Shown: positions 20,615 to 30,357, numbered from the stretch's first letter. The stretch: DNA of 64,000 nucleotides from Agrococcus sp. SGAir0287 (GCF_005484985.1 NZ_CP027942.1:2418001-2482000), one strand, 5' to 3'. The notes: a model not told the origin generated them from the letters alone. Program-made: numbers and translations.

Positions 20615-22245
20615 GGCGCGATCTCCGCCGCCGCACGCGTCCGCACCGGCATCACGACCGTCATCCGAGCGCCGCCGAGGTCGGAGTCGTCGACGCGCAC
20701 GTCGCCGCCGAGGCGCCGCGCGACGCGGCGCACGAGGGTGAGCCCGTAGCCGCGCGCACGACCCTCGCCCTTCGACGAGCGACCGAGCTCGAAGATCGCC
20801 TCGCGGTCCTTCGCCGGCACGCCCTGACCGTCGTCCTCGACGACGATGGACCCCGTCGCCGCCGCGTCACCGCCACTCGCGAGCGTCACGCGCACCCGAC
20901 CCTGCACGCCCGCCGCCTCGAGGGCGTTGTCGACGAGGTTGCCGACGATCGTGACGAGGTCGGCGCCGTCGGCGTCGAACGGCACGGCGAGCCCGGACGC
21001 GTCGATCGTGAGCCGCACGCCGAGCTCGCGCGCGCGGGCGCGCTTCGCGAGGACGAGCGCCGCGAGCTCGAGGTCGTGGATGCCGGAGTCCTGCGCGTCC
21101 GAGATCGCGCCGCCGACGCCCTCGCGCCGCACCATCGCGAGCGCCGCATCCGCCTCCCCGAGCTCGATGAGGCCGCCGATCGTGTGGAGCGTGTTCGCGA
21201 ACTCGTGCCGCTGCGCTCGCAGCCCCTCCGCCGCGGACTGCGCTCCGGCGAGCGCTCGCAGCGCCTCGTCGGTCTCGGTGCGGTCGACGAGGATGACGAC
21301 GCTCCCCGCCGTGCGCCCGTGCACGACCACCGGATCCGCGTGCGCGACGAGCACCCGCTCGCCCGCGAGGACCAGTCGCTGCCCGTCGTCGGCGAGCATG
21401 CTCGCGACGTCCGCGTCGAGCACGTGCTCGATCCGCTCGCCCACGGCGTCCGCGACGTCGACGTCGAGCAGGCGTGCGGCGGCGTCGTTGCACAGCGCGA
21501 TGCGTCCGTCGTCGCCGACGACGACGATGCCCTCGCGGATGCCGTGCAGGGTCGCGTCGCGCGTCTCGAGCATCGCCTTGATCTCGTCGGGCTCGACGCC
21601 GTGGATGCGACGGCGCACGACGTTCGCCGCCCACGTCGCGAGCAGCACGCCGATGATCGCCGCGACGGCGAGGAGACCCGAGAGCGACCAGATCGACCCG
21701 ACGAGGTCGGCGCGCAGATCGGACTCGAGGATGCCCACCGAGACCTGCCCGATGATGTCCCCGTCGGCGCCGAAGACCGGCACCTTCACGCGCCACGACT
21801 CGCCCAGGTTGCTCGTCTGCGTGCCGACCCACACCTCGCCCGTGCGCAGCGCGGTCGGATCGGTCGACACGACCTGCCCGATGAGATCGGTGTCGGGATG
21901 CGAGAAGCGCACGCCGTCGCGGTCGGTCACGACGACGAACGTCACGTCGGAGGCCTGGCGGATGAGCTCGGCGATCGGCTGGATCGTGATGGACGGCTCG
22001 GGATCGTCGAACGCCTCCAGCACCGCGGGCAGCTGCGCCACCGAGTACGCGACGCCGATCATGCGGTCGTACGCCGCCTCGCGCAGCTGCCGCTCCTGGA
22101 TCACGACCGCAGCGACGCCCGCGCCGAGGATGACGACGAGCATGATCGCCGACTGCAGCAGCACGAGCTGCCGGCGCAGCGGCATGGCGCGCAGCAGCGC
22201 GACGGGCCGCGCGAGGCGGCCCCGCAGCGCCGTCGCTCGAGCCAT
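20611..22245 (-). CDS. CitA/DcuS-type sensor histidine kinase
   Basis: A 544-residue membrane kinase. A helix at about 27-49 and another near 180-205 bracket an extracytoplasmic sensor domain like that of CitA (ITIQPIAELIRQASDVTFVVVTDRDGVRFSHPD). A PAS domain follows, then the H-box QRHEFANTLHTIGGLIELG and an ATPase domain with VGNLVDNALEA, VEDDGQGVP and GYGLTLVRRVAR. In this family the external PAS domain binds citrate or C4-dicarboxylates. The ATG at 22245 was preferred over an in-frame start further upstream because the family N-terminus begins there. It pairs with the overlapping response regulator. Confidence 0.92.
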   Translation of the reverse strand: MARATALRGRLARPVALLRAMPLRRQLVLLQSAIMLVVILGAGVAAVVIQERQLREAAYDRMIGVAYSVAQLPAVLEAFDDPEPSITIQPIAELIRQASDVTFVVVTDRDGVRFSHPDTDLIGQVVSTDPTALRTGEVWVGTQTSNLGESWRVKVPVFGADGDIIGQVSVGILESDLRADLVGSIWSLSGLLAVAAIIGVLLATWAANVVRRRIHGVEPDEIKAMLETRDATLHGIREGIVVVGDDGRIALCNDAAARLLDVDVADAVGERIEHVLDADVASMLADDGQRLVLAGERVLVAHADPVVVHGRTAGSVVILVDRTETDEALRALAGAQSAAEGLRAQRHEFANTLHTIGGLIELGEADAALAMVRREGVGGAISDAQDSGIHDLELAALVLAKRARARELGVRLTIDASGLAVPFDADGADLVTIVGNLVDNALEAAGVQGRVRVTLASGGDAAATGSIVVEDDGQGVPAKDREAIFELGRSSKGEGRARGYGLTLVRRVARRLGGDVRVDDSDLGGARMTVVMPVRTRAAAEIAP

Positions 22246-22417
22246 GAGCAGATGGTAGGCCCGAACGGCAGTCGCGGCGCACTCCGGTCGCGGACCGAAA
22301 CGACCGAAAGCACGGCTTTTGCACGCAAGCCGCCGCACGAGCGTCCGCGTCCCTATGGTCGCCGAAGATCGCGACCCGGCACGGCGCCGGGCGCTCGACG
22401 ATGAGAGGCGATCACCG
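22246..22417. promoter_or_regulatory. divergent control region between citAB-like genes and tctCBA
   Basis: A 172-bp intergenic stretch between two divergent transcripts. It is less GC-rich around 22295-22325, with ACCGAAAGCACGGCTTTT and short A and T runs, the most likely place for the response-regulator sites and promoters. No exact operator can be assigned by eye. Confidence 0.4.
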
Positions 22418-23452
22418 ATGACCGACGACGCTCAGACCACCCGCCTGCGGCGCACCCTCCTGATCGGGGCCGTGGGCCTCACGGCCGTGGCCCTCGCCGC
22501 CTGCTCCTCGAGCACCGGCGGCGGATCCGGCTCCGGCGACGGCGCGCCCGGCGCCATCACGACGCTCGACGTCATCGCCCCGGCCGACCCCGGCGGCGGC
22601 TGGGACCAGACGGCGCGCGCCGTCTCGGCCGCCCTCACGGGCGACGACCTCGTCGACTCCGCACCCGTGACGAACATCGGCGGCGCCGGCGGCACGGTCG
22701 GCCTCGCGAGCCTCGCGACCGAAACCGACTCCACGACGCTCATGGTCACGGGCTCCGTCATGGTCGGCGCCGTCGAGACGAACGCCTCCGAGAACCGCAT
22801 CGAGGACATGACGCCCATCGCGCGCCTCACCGAGGAGCCCCTCGTCATCGTCGTTCCCGCATCGAGCGAGTTCGAGTCGGTGCAGGACGTCGTGGACGCC
22901 ATCGAGGAGGACGGCCCGCAGGTCACCGTCACGGGCGGGTCCGCCGGCGGCATCGACCACATCCTCGCCGGCCAGCTGCTCATCGAGGGCGGCATGGACT
23001 CCGCCGACGTGCCCACGTCGCTCAACTACATCGCCAACTCCGGCGGCGGCGAGGCGCTGACGATGCTGCTCGGCGGCACCGCCATGGTCGGCATCTCCGG
23101 CGTCGGCGAGTTCGCCGAGTCCGTGCAGTCCGGCGACCTCCGGGCGCTCGCGGTGTCGTCCGAGGAGCCGGCGATCGCGCTGCCCGACGTGCCCACGCTG
23201 CAGGACGAGGGCATCGACCTCGCCATCACGAACTGGCGCGGTCTCCTCGCGCCCGGCGGCATCAGCGACGAGGAGCGCCAGGCGCTCGTCGACGTCGTCA
23301 CCGAGATGCACGGCTCGAGCGCGTGGACCGAGGCGGTCGAGACGAACGGTTGGACCGACGCGTTCCTCACCGGCGACGAGCTGCAGACCTTCCTCGAGGA
23401 GGACATCGCCCGCACGCAGGAGACGCTGCAGACGATCGGCCTCACCTCGTGA
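22418..23452 (+). CDS. tctC: tripartite tricarboxylate transporter substrate-binding protein
   Basis: A 344-residue lipoprotein with lipobox LAAC (about residues 26-29), the extracytoplasmic receptor of a TctABC system. The family signature is present: VIAPADPGGGWDQTARAV at the start of the mature domain, NIGGAGGTVGLASLA, GGTAMVGISGVGEF and a conserved NWRGLLAPGGISDEE. It would bind citrate or a related tricarboxylate and deliver it to TctB/TctA. The start at 22418 follows a GAGAGG Shine-Dalgarno. The stop overlaps tctB. Confidence 0.92.
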   Translation: MTDDAQTTRLRRTLLIGAVGLTAVALAACSSSTGGGSGSGDGAPGAITTLDVIAPADPGGGWDQTARAVSAALTGDDLVDSAPVTNIGGAGGTVGLASLATETDSTTLMVTGSVMVGAVETNASENRIEDMTPIARLTEEPLVIVVPASSEFESVQDVVDAIEEDGPQVTVTGGSAGGIDHILAGQLLIEGGMDSADVPTSLNYIANSGGGEALTMLLGGTAMVGISGVGEFAESVQSGDLRALAVSSEEPAIALPDVPTLQDEGIDLAITNWRGLLAPGGISDEERQALVDVVTEMHGSSAWTEAVETNGWTDAFLTGDELQTFLEEDIARTQETLQTIGLTS

Positions 23453-24003
23453 CCGCCGAGGCCGGCGCACCCGCCCAGGATGCGCCGGCCTCGCCCCGAG
23501 TGCTCCCCGCGGCGCACCGGGTCGAGGCCATGGTCGTCGTCGGCGTCGTGATCGCCCTCGCGGTCGCGTCGCTCGTGCTCACGACCCAGATCCACCAGAG
23601 CGGGCAGGCGACGACGCTCGGCGCCCGCGTCATCCCCTACGTCGTCGGCGGGCTCCTGCTCGTGTCCGGCGTTGGCGTGCTCATCGGCCAGCTGCGCGGA
23701 CGCTACGGCGAGCCCGACGAAGGCGAGGACGTCGACCTCGAGCACGGCACGTCGTGGATCACGATGGGCGTCATCGCGCTCGCGTTCCTGTCGCTCGTCG
23801 TCACCATCCCCTTCCTCGGCTGGCCGCTCGGCGTCACCGTGCTGTTCGCCGCCGCCGCCATCGCGCTCGGCGCGAAGCGCTGGTGGGTCGCGGTGCTCGT
23901 CGGCCTCGGCCTCGGCGTCGTGAGCCAGCTGCTGTTCGGCACCCTCCTCGGCCTCTCGCTGCCCGCCACGGGCACCCTCACCTCCTGGATCCCCCTTGGA
24001 TAG
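23449..24003 (+). CDS. tctB: tripartite tricarboxylate transporter small membrane subunit
   Basis: A 184-residue protein with four predicted membrane helices ([53 protein letters not shown]; the C-terminal pair around [11 protein letters not shown] and [17 protein letters not shown]). The size, topology and position between tctC and tctA identify TctB. GTG at 23449 overlaps the tctC stop (GTGA), and the 3' end overlaps the tctA start. Confidence 0.88.
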   Translation: MTAEAGAPAQDAPASPRVLPAAHRVEAMVVVGVVIALAVASLVLTTQIHQSGQATTLGARVIPYVVGGLLLVSGVGVLIGQLRGRYGEPDEGEDVDLEHGTSWITMGVIALAFLSLVVTIPFLGWPLGVTVLFAAAAIALGAKRWWVAVLVGLGLGVVSQLLFGTLLGLSLPATGTLTSWIPLG

Positions 24004-25675
24004 CCTCGGCCTGCTGCTCGAGGGCTTCGCGACCGCCGCGCAGCCCGTCTACCTCCTCTACGCGCTGCTCGGCGTCTTCGTCGGCACCGCCGTCGGCGTG
24101 CTGCCCGGCATCGGCCCCGCCATGACCGTGGCGCTGCTGCTGCCCATCACGTACGCGCTCGAGCCGACGGCGGCGCTCATCGTCTTCGCCGGCATCTACT
24201 ACGGCGGCATGTACGGCGGATCGACGACGTCGATCCTGCTGAACACGCCCGGCGAGTCCGCCTCGATCGTCACGGCCCTCGAGGGCAACAAGATGGCGCG
24301 CGTCGGCCGTGGCGCGGCAGCGCTCGCGACCGCGGCGATCGGCTCGTTCATCGCCGGCACCATCGCCACGGCGCTCCTCACCCTGCTGGCCCCCACCGTC
24401 GCCCGCTGGGCGGTGTCGCTCGGCCCGCGCGACTACTTCGCGCTCATGATCGTCGCCTTCCTCACCGTCGGCGCCCTCTTCGGCTCCAGCGTCTGGCGCG
24501 GCCTCGTCTCGCTCGCGCTCGGCCTGCTCATCGGCCTCGTCGGCGTCGACTCCATCTCGGGGCAGTCGCGCTTCACGCTCGGCATCCCGCAGCTCACCGA
24601 CGGCATCGACGTCGTGCTCGTCGCCGTCGGCCTCTTCGCCCTCGGCGAGGCGCTCTACGTCGGCTCCCGCCTGCGCTCGGGCGCGATCCCGATCATCCCC
24701 ATCACGCGCGGCTGGCGCACCTGGATGCGCCGCTCCGACTGGGCGCGCTCGTGGCGGCCGTGGCTGCGCGGCACCGCGATCGGCTTCCCGATCGGCACGA
24801 TCCCCGCCGGCGGCGCCGACGTGGCGACGTTCCTGTCGTACGCGACCGAGCGCGGGCTCGCGAAGGGCGAGTACAAGCAGCAGTTCGGCAAGGGCGCCAT
24901 CGAGGGCGTCGCAGGGCCGGAGTCGGCGAACAACGCCGCCGCCGCCGGCGTGCTCGTGCCGCTGCTCACGCTCGGCATCCCGACGACGGCGACCGCCGCC
25001 ATCATCCTGTCCGCGTTCCAGACGTACGGCATCCAGCCCGGCCCGCGCCTGTTCGAGTCGCAGGGTCCGCTCGTGTGGGCGCTCATCGCGAGCCTCTACA
25101 TCGGCAACGTCATGCTGCTCGTGCTGAACCTGCCGCTCGTCGGGCTGTGGGTGAAGCTGCTGCAGATCCCCCGCCCCTACCTGTACGCCGGCATCCTCGT
25201 GTTCGCCGGGCTCGGCGCCTACGCGGCGAACTTCACGACGTTCGACATCGTCGTGCTGTTCATCCTCGGCGTCATGGGCTTCTTCATGCGACGCCACGGC
25301 TTCCCCGTGTCCCCGCTCGTCGTCGGCGCCATCCTCGGCCCGATGGCGGAGGAGAAGCTACGCCAGGCGATGCAGCTCGGCGTCGGCGACCCCGTCTACC
25401 TCGTGCAGTCGCCGTTCGCGGTCGTCGCGTACGTGCTCGCGATCGTGATCATCGGCCTGTCGCTGTGGCTGCGACGTCGCAGCGCCCGCTTCGAGGCGCG
25501 CCTCGCGGCGGAGACCGAGGCCGCGTCGACGGAGGCGATCGCGACGATCGACGAGGCGATCGAGAGCCACGAGCCGCATCCGCAGCCGGAGCGCGGCGCG
25601 CTGTCGACGACGTCGATCCCGACGGCGCGGCGGCGGAGGTTGGGGCGTCGAGGCGAGGACCCGCCTGCGGAGTGA
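23996..25675 (+). CDS. tctA: tripartite tricarboxylate transporter large membrane subunit
   Basis: A 559-residue permease with about 11-12 helices. TctA motifs are [47 protein letters not shown] and [32 protein letters not shown]. It starts with a rare TTG codon at 23996, eight bases inside tctB, so it is probably translationally coupled. A hydrophilic tail of about 65 residues after the last helix is longer than usual. The operon is driven from the region facing a CitAB-like two-component system. Confidence 0.93.
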   Translation: MDSLGLLLEGFATAAQPVYLLYALLGVFVGTAVGVLPGIGPAMTVALLLPITYALEPTAALIVFAGIYYGGMYGGSTTSILLNTPGESASIVTALEGNKMARVGRGAAALATAAIGSFIAGTIATALLTLLAPTVARWAVSLGPRDYFALMIVAFLTVGALFGSSVWRGLVSLALGLLIGLVGVDSISGQSRFTLGIPQLTDGIDVVLVAVGLFALGEALYVGSRLRSGAIPIIPITRGWRTWMRRSDWARSWRPWLRGTAIGFPIGTIPAGGADVATFLSYATERGLAKGEYKQQFGKGAIEGVAGPESANNAAAAGVLVPLLTLGIPTTATAAIILSAFQTYGIQPGPRLFESQGPLVWALIASLYIGNVMLLVLNLPLVGLWVKLLQIPRPYLYAGILVFAGLGAYAANFTTFDIVVLFILGVMGFFMRRHGFPVSPLVVGAILGPMAEEKLRQAMQLGVGDPVYLVQSPFAVVAYVLAIVIIGLSLWLRRRSARFEARLAAETEAASTEAIATIDEAIESHEPHPQPERGALSTTSIPTARRRRLGRRGEDPPAE

Positions 25676-25685
25676 GGGTCGCTGC

Positions 25686-25725
25686 GACGCGCCCGCTGCG
25701 GACCTCGAGCCGCGGCGGGCGCGTC
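25686..25725. terminator. bidirectional terminator between tctA and pdxH
   Basis: An 11-bp inverted repeat, GACGCGCCCGC with GCGGGCGCGTC, encloses an inner GCGG/CCGC pairing. It lies in the 55-bp gap between convergent genes. Confidence 0.75.
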
Positions 25726-25730
25726 GTGCG

Positions 25731-26372
25731 TCAGGGCTGGAGGCGCTGGACGGCCCAGCCGTCCGCGGTGCGGGCGTAGACGAGGCGGTCGTGGAGGCGC
25801 GAGGTGCGTCCCTGCCAGAGCTCGATGCGATGCGGTCGCACGCGGTAGCCACCCCAGCGCGCCGGGCGCGGCACGTCGGCACCCTCGGGGAACGCCGCCT
25901 CGACCTGCGCGACCTTCGCCTCGAGGGCGGCGCGCGAGGCGATCGGCTGCGACTGCTCGCTCGCGGTGCCTGCGATGCGGGAGCCGTGCGGCCGCGACGC
26001 CCAGTACGCGTCGGACTCGGCGTCGTCGACGAGCGAGACCTCCCCGGTGACGTGCACCTGGCGATGCAGCGAGTACCAGGGGAAGAGCAGGGTCGCGATC
26101 GGGTGCGCCGCGAGCGCGCGACCCTTGCGCGACGACCGGTCCGTGTAGAACACGAAGCCGTCGGCGTCCACCGCGCGCAGCAGCACGGTGCGGCTCGTGG
26201 GCGTGCCGTCGGCCTCGACGGTGCCGAGCACCATCGCGTTCGGCTCGTAGACGCCCCGCGCGGCCGCCTCGGCGAGCCACGACTCGAACTGCGCGATCGG
26301 ATCGGCGGCGACGTCCGCCTCCTCGAGGCGCTCGGAGCCGTAGTCGGTGTGGCGGGCGAGCGGATCGGTCAC
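25731..26372 (-). CDS. pdxH: pyridoxamine 5'-phosphate oxidase
   Basis: An FMN enzyme that oxidises pyridoxamine- or pyridoxine-phosphate to PLP. The 213 residues carry the standard order of motifs: ADPIAQFESWLAEA, EPNAMVLGTV, PTSRTVLLRAVDADGFVFYT, SRKGRALAAHP, LHRQVHVTGEV, SDAYWASRPHGSRIAGTASEQS and the C-terminal RPHRIELWQGRTSRLHDRLVY. TAGGGT six bases before the GTG start suggests a leaderless transcript. Confidence 0.95.
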   Translation of the reverse strand: MTDPLARHTDYGSERLEEADVAADPIAQFESWLAEAAARGVYEPNAMVLGTVEADGTPTSRTVLLRAVDADGFVFYTDRSSRKGRALAAHPIATLLFPWYSLHRQVHVTGEVSLVDDAESDAYWASRPHGSRIAGTASEQSQPIASRAALEAKVAQVEAAFPEGADVPRPARWGGYRVRPHRIELWQGRTSRLHDRLVYARTADGWAVQRLQP

Positions 26373-26378
26373 GCCCCG

Positions 26379-26384
26379 ACCCTA
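26379..26384 (-). promoter_or_regulatory. -10 box, leaderless promoter of pdxH
   Basis: TAGGGT on the minus strand lies six bases before the GTG start at 26372. Confidence 0.55.
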
Positions 26385-26614
26385 GCCACTCTCCCCGATA
26401 GCGACCCCCGCGTCCTGCGCCCGCCGGACGACGCCGCGCCCGACTGCACCCCTCGCCCGCCCATCCCGCTCCGGCCCCGTCGGCATGCGACCCGCCGAGC
26501 ACGGCCGCGCGAAGCCGCCACGGCCCGTGACGCGCGCGCAGCCCACCCCACCCCCGCCCGGCACACCCGCTCGACCACCCAGTGGTCCCCCGCGCCCATC
26601 GATCCGCGAGCGAA
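26385..26614. other. non-coding stretch between pdxH and the hairpin beyond pcrA
   Basis: C-rich, proline-codon-like sequence with no convincing gene on either strand. Open frames here have no Shine-Dalgarno and repetitive Pro/Arg content. Nothing else is recognised. Confidence 0.5.
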
Positions 26615-26706
26615 GCGACGGGGATGGCCGGGATGCGCAGGCATCGGGTCTGGCGGGAGCTCGCGCTAGCGAGCGGGGGACTGCGCATCCCGGCCGTCCC
26701 CGTCGC
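26615..26706. repeat. long hairpin element after pcrA
   Basis: The arms 26615-26640 and 26681-26706 form a 26-bp stem with one G-U pair. Inside it is a smaller hairpin, GCTCGC-GCTA-GCGAGC (26659-26674). It lies 44 bases beyond the pcrA stop and could act as its terminator, but it resembles the intergenic palindromic repeats elsewhere in the window. Confidence 0.65.
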
Positions 26707-26749
26707 GCAGCGGGACCGAAGCCAACCCAGGACCGCGCGCCGAGACCGC

Positions 26750-29152
26750 CTACAGCTTCGAGATCGGCGCGATCTTGATCAGCAGCCGCTTCTTCCCGAC
26801 CGCATCGAACTGCACCTCCGCGACCCGCTTCGGCCCCGCACCCGTGACCGCGGACACGCGGCCCTCGCCGAAGTCCTTGTGGCGGATGCGGTCGCCGGGC
26901 ACGAGCTCGAGGTCGGAGTTGTCGCGCACCTCCGCGATGGTGTTCGGGAAGGCCTTCCTCTCGCCGGCCGGCAGCGCGTCGGGGTAGCGCGAGCCGGAGC
27001 GGCCGCCGAGGCCTCCCGTGCCGAGCGCGCCCTGGCGCGCGCCGCCCTGACGGGCGTTCAGCGCTCGCGACTGCGATCCGCCGCGGCCGTTGACGAAGCC
27101 GGGCGACTGGCGCCAGTCGATGAGCTCGGCCGGGATCTCCTGCAGGAATCGCGACGGCATCGCGACGGTGACCTCGCCGAACTGCGCGCGCGTCATGGCG
27201 AGCGAGAGGTAGAGGCGCTTGCGGGCGCGCGTCACGCCGACGTAGAAGAGGCGGCGCTCCTCGGCGGGCCCGCCGGGCTCGTTCGCCGAGATGCGGTGCG
27301 GCAGCAGGTCCTCCTCGACGCCCGTGATGAACACGGCGTCGAACTCGAGGCCCTTCGCGGTGTGCAAGGTCATGAGCGACACCTGCCCCTCCGAGTCGTC
27401 GAGCTCGTCGGCGGCGGCGACGAGCGCGACCTCGGTGAGGAAGTCGATGAGGGAGCCCGACGGGTTCGCCTTGCGGAACTCGCGCGTGACGGCGATGAGC
27501 TCCTCGACGTTCTCGGCCCGCGCCGCGTCCTGCGCGTCGGGCGAGGCGCGGAGCTGGTCGAGGTAGCCGGTGCGGCCCATGAGGTCGGCGAGCACCGTGC
27601 CGGGATCGGGGTTCTCGGCGTTCGTGTGCGCGTCGAGCAGGGCGGAGAGGTCGCGGATCGCGCCGGTGACCTTCGGCCCGAAGCCGAGCTCGTCGACGCG
27701 GCGCATCGCGTCGCGCAGCGTGATGTCGTGCTCGTCGGCGAACGACTGCAGCGCCGCCTCCGTCGCCGGCCCGATGCCGCGCTTGGGCACGTTGAGGATG
27801 CGCCGGAGGCTCATCGCGTCGTCGGGGTTCGCGACGGCGACGAGGTAGGCCATCGCATCCTTGATCTCGGCGCGCTCGTAGAACTTCGTGCCGCCGATGA
27901 CCTTGTACGGGATCGCGGAGCGGATGAGGATCTCCTCGAGCGCTCGCGTCTGCGCGTTCGTGCGGTAGAACACGGCGATCTGCGACCACGGCATGCCCTG
28001 CGTCTGCAGCGACACGATCTCGTCGGCGACGAACTGCGCCTCGTCGTGGCCGGAGTAGCCGGTGTAGCCGACGATCAGCTCGCCATCGCCCTCGTCGGTG
28101 AAGAGGTTCTTGTCGCGCCGGTCGAAGTTGTTGCGGATGACGGCGTTCGCGGCGGAGAGGATGTGCTGCGTCGAGCGGTAGTTCTGCTCGAGCAGCACGA
28201 CCTTCGCGTCGGAGAAGTCGCGCTCGAACTCGACGATGTTGCGGATGTCGGCGCCGCGGAAGGCGTAGATCGACTGGTCGGAGTCGCCGACGACCGTGAG
28301 CGACGCGCCGGGGATCTCGCCGCGCTGGTCGGGCAGCGTGCCCGGCGGCACGGGCTGCGTGAGCTCGCGGATGAGGGCGTACTGGGCGCGGTTCGTGTCC
28401 TGGTACTCGTCGACGAGGATGTGACGGAAGCGCTTGCGGTACAGCGCGGCGACGACGGGGAAGGCGCGGAAGAGGTAGACGGTCTGCGCGATGAGGTCGT
28501 CGAAGTCGAAGGCGTTCGCGCGGCGCAGCTCGTGGTCGTAGCGGCGCCAGATCTCGAGGAAGGCCTGCTCGCGCGGGTCCGAGAGGTTCGCGGTCTCGCG
28601 GTAGGAGTCGACGTCGTGGAGGTCGTTCTTCGCCTTCGAGATCTTCGCGGCGGTGCCGCCGGGCGTGAGACCGAGCGTGTCGGCGCCGGAGTCCTTGATG
28701 AGCCGCTTGACGAGCGCGCGGGTGTCGCCGGAGTCGTAGATCGTGAACGACTGCTTGAAGCCGAACTGCTCGGCCTCGCGACGCAGGATGCGCACGCACG
28801 CCGAGTGGAAGGTCGAGATCCACATGCCGCGGGCCTCGTCACCGATGAGCGACGAGACGCGCTCGCGCATCTCGCCGGCGGCCTTGTTCGTGAACGTGAT
28901 CGCGAGGATCTGGCTCGGCCACGCCTCGCGCGTCGACAGCAGGCCGGCGATGCGGTGCGTCAGGACGCGGGTCTTGCCCGAGCCGGCGCCGGCGACGATG
29001 AGCAGCGCGGGACCGCGGTGCAGCACCGCCTCGCGCTGCGGCGGGTTGAGGCCCTCGAGCAGCGCCTCGTCGACCTCGGGCGCGCCCGAGCCGCCGCGCC
29101 CGATGGGCGTCGGCACGAGCAGGGCGTCGTCGAGCCCCCACAGATCCGTCAT
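26750..29152 (-). CDS. pcrA: UvrD/PcrA-type superfamily 1 DNA helicase
   Basis: An 800-residue 3'-5' helicase for repair and replication. The ordered motifs are LNPPQREAVLHRGPALLIVAGAGSGKT (Q motif and Walker A), ILAITFTNKAAGEMRERV, LVDEYQDTNRAQY (motif II), VVGDSDQSIYAFRGAD (III), LEQNYRST (IV), GTKFYERAEIKD, LMTLHTAKGLEFDAVF (V) and VGVTRARKRLYLS (VI). The C-terminal beta-rich tail (DRIRHKDFGEGRVSAVTG) is typical of PcrA/UvrD1. The ATG at 29152 starts MTDLWGLDDALLVPTP; the frame stays open upstream but loses family character. TAGGCT ten bases upstream suggests a very short leader. Confidence 0.96.
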   Translation of the reverse strand: MTDLWGLDDALLVPTPIGRGGSGAPEVDEALLEGLNPPQREAVLHRGPALLIVAGAGSGKTRVLTHRIAGLLSTREAWPSQILAITFTNKAAGEMRERVSSLIGDEARGMWISTFHSACVRILRREAEQFGFKQSFTIYDSGDTRALVKRLIKDSGADTLGLTPGGTAAKISKAKNDLHDVDSYRETANLSDPREQAFLEIWRRYDHELRRANAFDFDDLIAQTVYLFRAFPVVAALYRKRFRHILVDEYQDTNRAQYALIRELTQPVPPGTLPDQRGEIPGASLTVVGDSDQSIYAFRGADIRNIVEFERDFSDAKVVLLEQNYRSTQHILSAANAVIRNNFDRRDKNLFTDEGDGELIVGYTGYSGHDEAQFVADEIVSLQTQGMPWSQIAVFYRTNAQTRALEEILIRSAIPYKVIGGTKFYERAEIKDAMAYLVAVANPDDAMSLRRILNVPKRGIGPATEAALQSFADEHDITLRDAMRRVDELGFGPKVTGAIRDLSALLDAHTNAENPDPGTVLADLMGRTGYLDQLRASPDAQDAARAENVEELIAVTREFRKANPSGSLIDFLTEVALVAAADELDDSEGQVSLMTLHTAKGLEFDAVFITGVEEDLLPHRISANEPGGPAEERRLFYVGVTRARKRLYLSLAMTRAQFGEVTVAMPSRFLQEIPAELIDWRQSPGFVNGRGGSQSRALNARQGGARQGALGTGGLGGRSGSRYPDALPAGERKAFPNTIAEVRDNSDLELVPGDRIRHKDFGEGRVSAVTGAGPKRVAEVQFDAVGKKRLLIKIAPISKL

Positions 29153-29222
29153 GACGGCTCCAAGCCTACGGGCGACCGCCGACGCGCCGCGCCCGAGACC
29201 CTGCTGCTCGGCGTACGCCATC

Positions 29223-29285
29223 AGCTGGTCGAGGAGCGCGCGAGCCGCCAGGCGAGCACGCGTCACGAGACCACGCGAGCGCCGC
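29223..29285 (+). repeat. REP-like element, family D, copy 1
   Basis: The sequence AGCTGGTCGAGGAGCGCGCG followed by GCGAGCACGCGTCACGAGACC recurs with small changes at 38651-38709, 38756-38812 (reversed), 58203-58251 (reversed) and 58317-58370. Related intergenic repeats are common in Microbacteriaceae. This copy sits between the pcrA promoter and the phosphodiesterase stop. Confidence 0.7.
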
Positions 29286-29337
29286 ACCCGCCCGGCCGCG
29301 CGCGCATGGCCGCGCCGGGGATGCAGCCCCGCGCTCC

Positions 29338-30345
29338 TCAGCGCGCCCGGCCGGTGCCGGAGGCGTGGTCGGCGGCGAAGACCGCGAGGTCGGGGTGGTC
29401 GGCGAAGATGCCGTCGAGGCCGGCGCCGATGAGCACGTCCCACTCCTGCATCCATGCGCCCCACTGCGAGGCGAGCGGTCCGCGGCGGAAGGCCTTGGCG
29501 AGGAAGCGGTTCTCGGGGCGGAGCGTCCAGGCGAAGACCTGGAGACCGGCGGCGTGGGCGCGGTCGACGAGGTCGGTGGCGCGCACGCCCTCGCGCCCGT
29601 CCTGCAGCAGCGTGCGCTTGTCCACGCTGACGCCGTCGAAGCCCTGCGCCGCGATGGCCGCGAGCCCCTCGTCGGTGCGCTGGGACGCGTACGTCGGCGC
29701 CGCGGACCCGAGGGACGCGACGGCGTCGGCCGGCGCTCCGCCCTCCTCCAGCAGGTACACCCAACGCGCCGCGACGTCGCGCGCGCGCAGCCTGCGCAGC
29801 ACGTCCTGCTCGAACGACTCCACGACGAGCCGCTCGGGCGTCGACGCCCACCCCCTCGCTCGGAGCTCGCTTGCGACGAGCTCGTCGAGCGGCAGGCCGA
29901 TGGAGGCGAAGTACGTGGCGTGCTTGACCTCGAGGACCATCTGCAGCCCGGTCTCGTCGAGGATGTCGAGCAGGTCCTGCAGCCTGAGGATGCCGAGCTG
30001 CCCGTCGAAGGTCGCCGACGCCTGGCGGATGCGCGGGAGCCGCTCGCGCACGGCGAGCTGCGACAGCTCCTCCCAGGTGAAGTCCTCCGTGAACCAGCCG
30101 GTGAGGGTCTCACCGTCGATCTCCTTCGTCGTGCGCCGGGAGAAGAACTCCGGCCGCGCGGCGACGTCCGTCGTGCCGGAGATCTCGTTCTCGTGGCGCA
30201 GCACGAGCACGCCGTCGCGCGTCGCGACGACGTCGGGCTCGATGGCGTCGGCGCCGAGGCGGGCGGCGAGGCGGTACGCCTCCTCCGAGTGCTCCGGGCG
30301 GTGGCCGCTGGCTCCGCGATGGGCGACGACGAGAGGCCTGCTCAC
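29338..30345 (-). CDS. glycerophosphodiester phosphodiesterase
   Basis: A 335-residue GDPD-family enzyme, expected to release glycerol-3-phosphate from phosphodiesters. VVAHRGASGHRPEHSEEAY carries the catalytic His and Arg, AIEPDVVATRDGVLVLRHE carries the metal-binding Glu and Asp and the second His, and MVLEVKH carries another acidic ligand. The C-terminus GLDGIFADHPDLA is typical. No signal peptide is seen, so it is probably cytoplasmic. GTG at 30345 follows TAGCCT by six bases (leaderless). The downstream end abuts a REP-like element. Confidence 0.9.
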   Translation of the reverse strand: MSRPLVVAHRGASGHRPEHSEEAYRLAARLGADAIEPDVVATRDGVLVLRHENEISGTTDVAARPEFFSRRTTKEIDGETLTGWFTEDFTWEELSQLAVRERLPRIRQASATFDGQLGILRLQDLLDILDETGLQMVLEVKHATYFASIGLPLDELVASELRARGWASTPERLVVESFEQDVLRRLRARDVAARWVYLLEEGGAPADAVASLGSAAPTYASQRTDEGLAAIAAQGFDGVSVDKRTLLQDGREGVRATDLVDRAHAAGLQVFAWTLRPENRFLAKAFRRGPLASQWGAWMQEWDVLIGAGLDGIFADHPDLAVFAADHASGTGRAR

Positions 30346-30351
30346 GCGCCC

Positions 30352-30357
30352 AGGCTA
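30352..30357 (-). promoter_or_regulatory. -10 box, leaderless promoter of the phosphodiesterase gene
   Basis: TAGCCT on the minus strand lies six bases before the GTG start at 30345. Confidence 0.55.

Noticed and set aside
22246-22417. A specific response-regulator binding site before tctC
   Set aside because: Short A and T runs are visible, but no convincing repeated motif could be defined by eye, so only the region is reported.
26485-26778. A 97-codon Pro/Arg-rich frame after pdxH
   Set aside because: No ribosome-binding site and low-complexity composition. It overlaps the 26-bp hairpin and the 3' end of pcrA.
29153-29337. Extending the pcrA reading frame upstream to 29851
   Set aside because: The extra residues are Arg/Ala-rich, overlap the phosphodiesterase gene and the REP element, and precede the typical MTDLWGLDD start.
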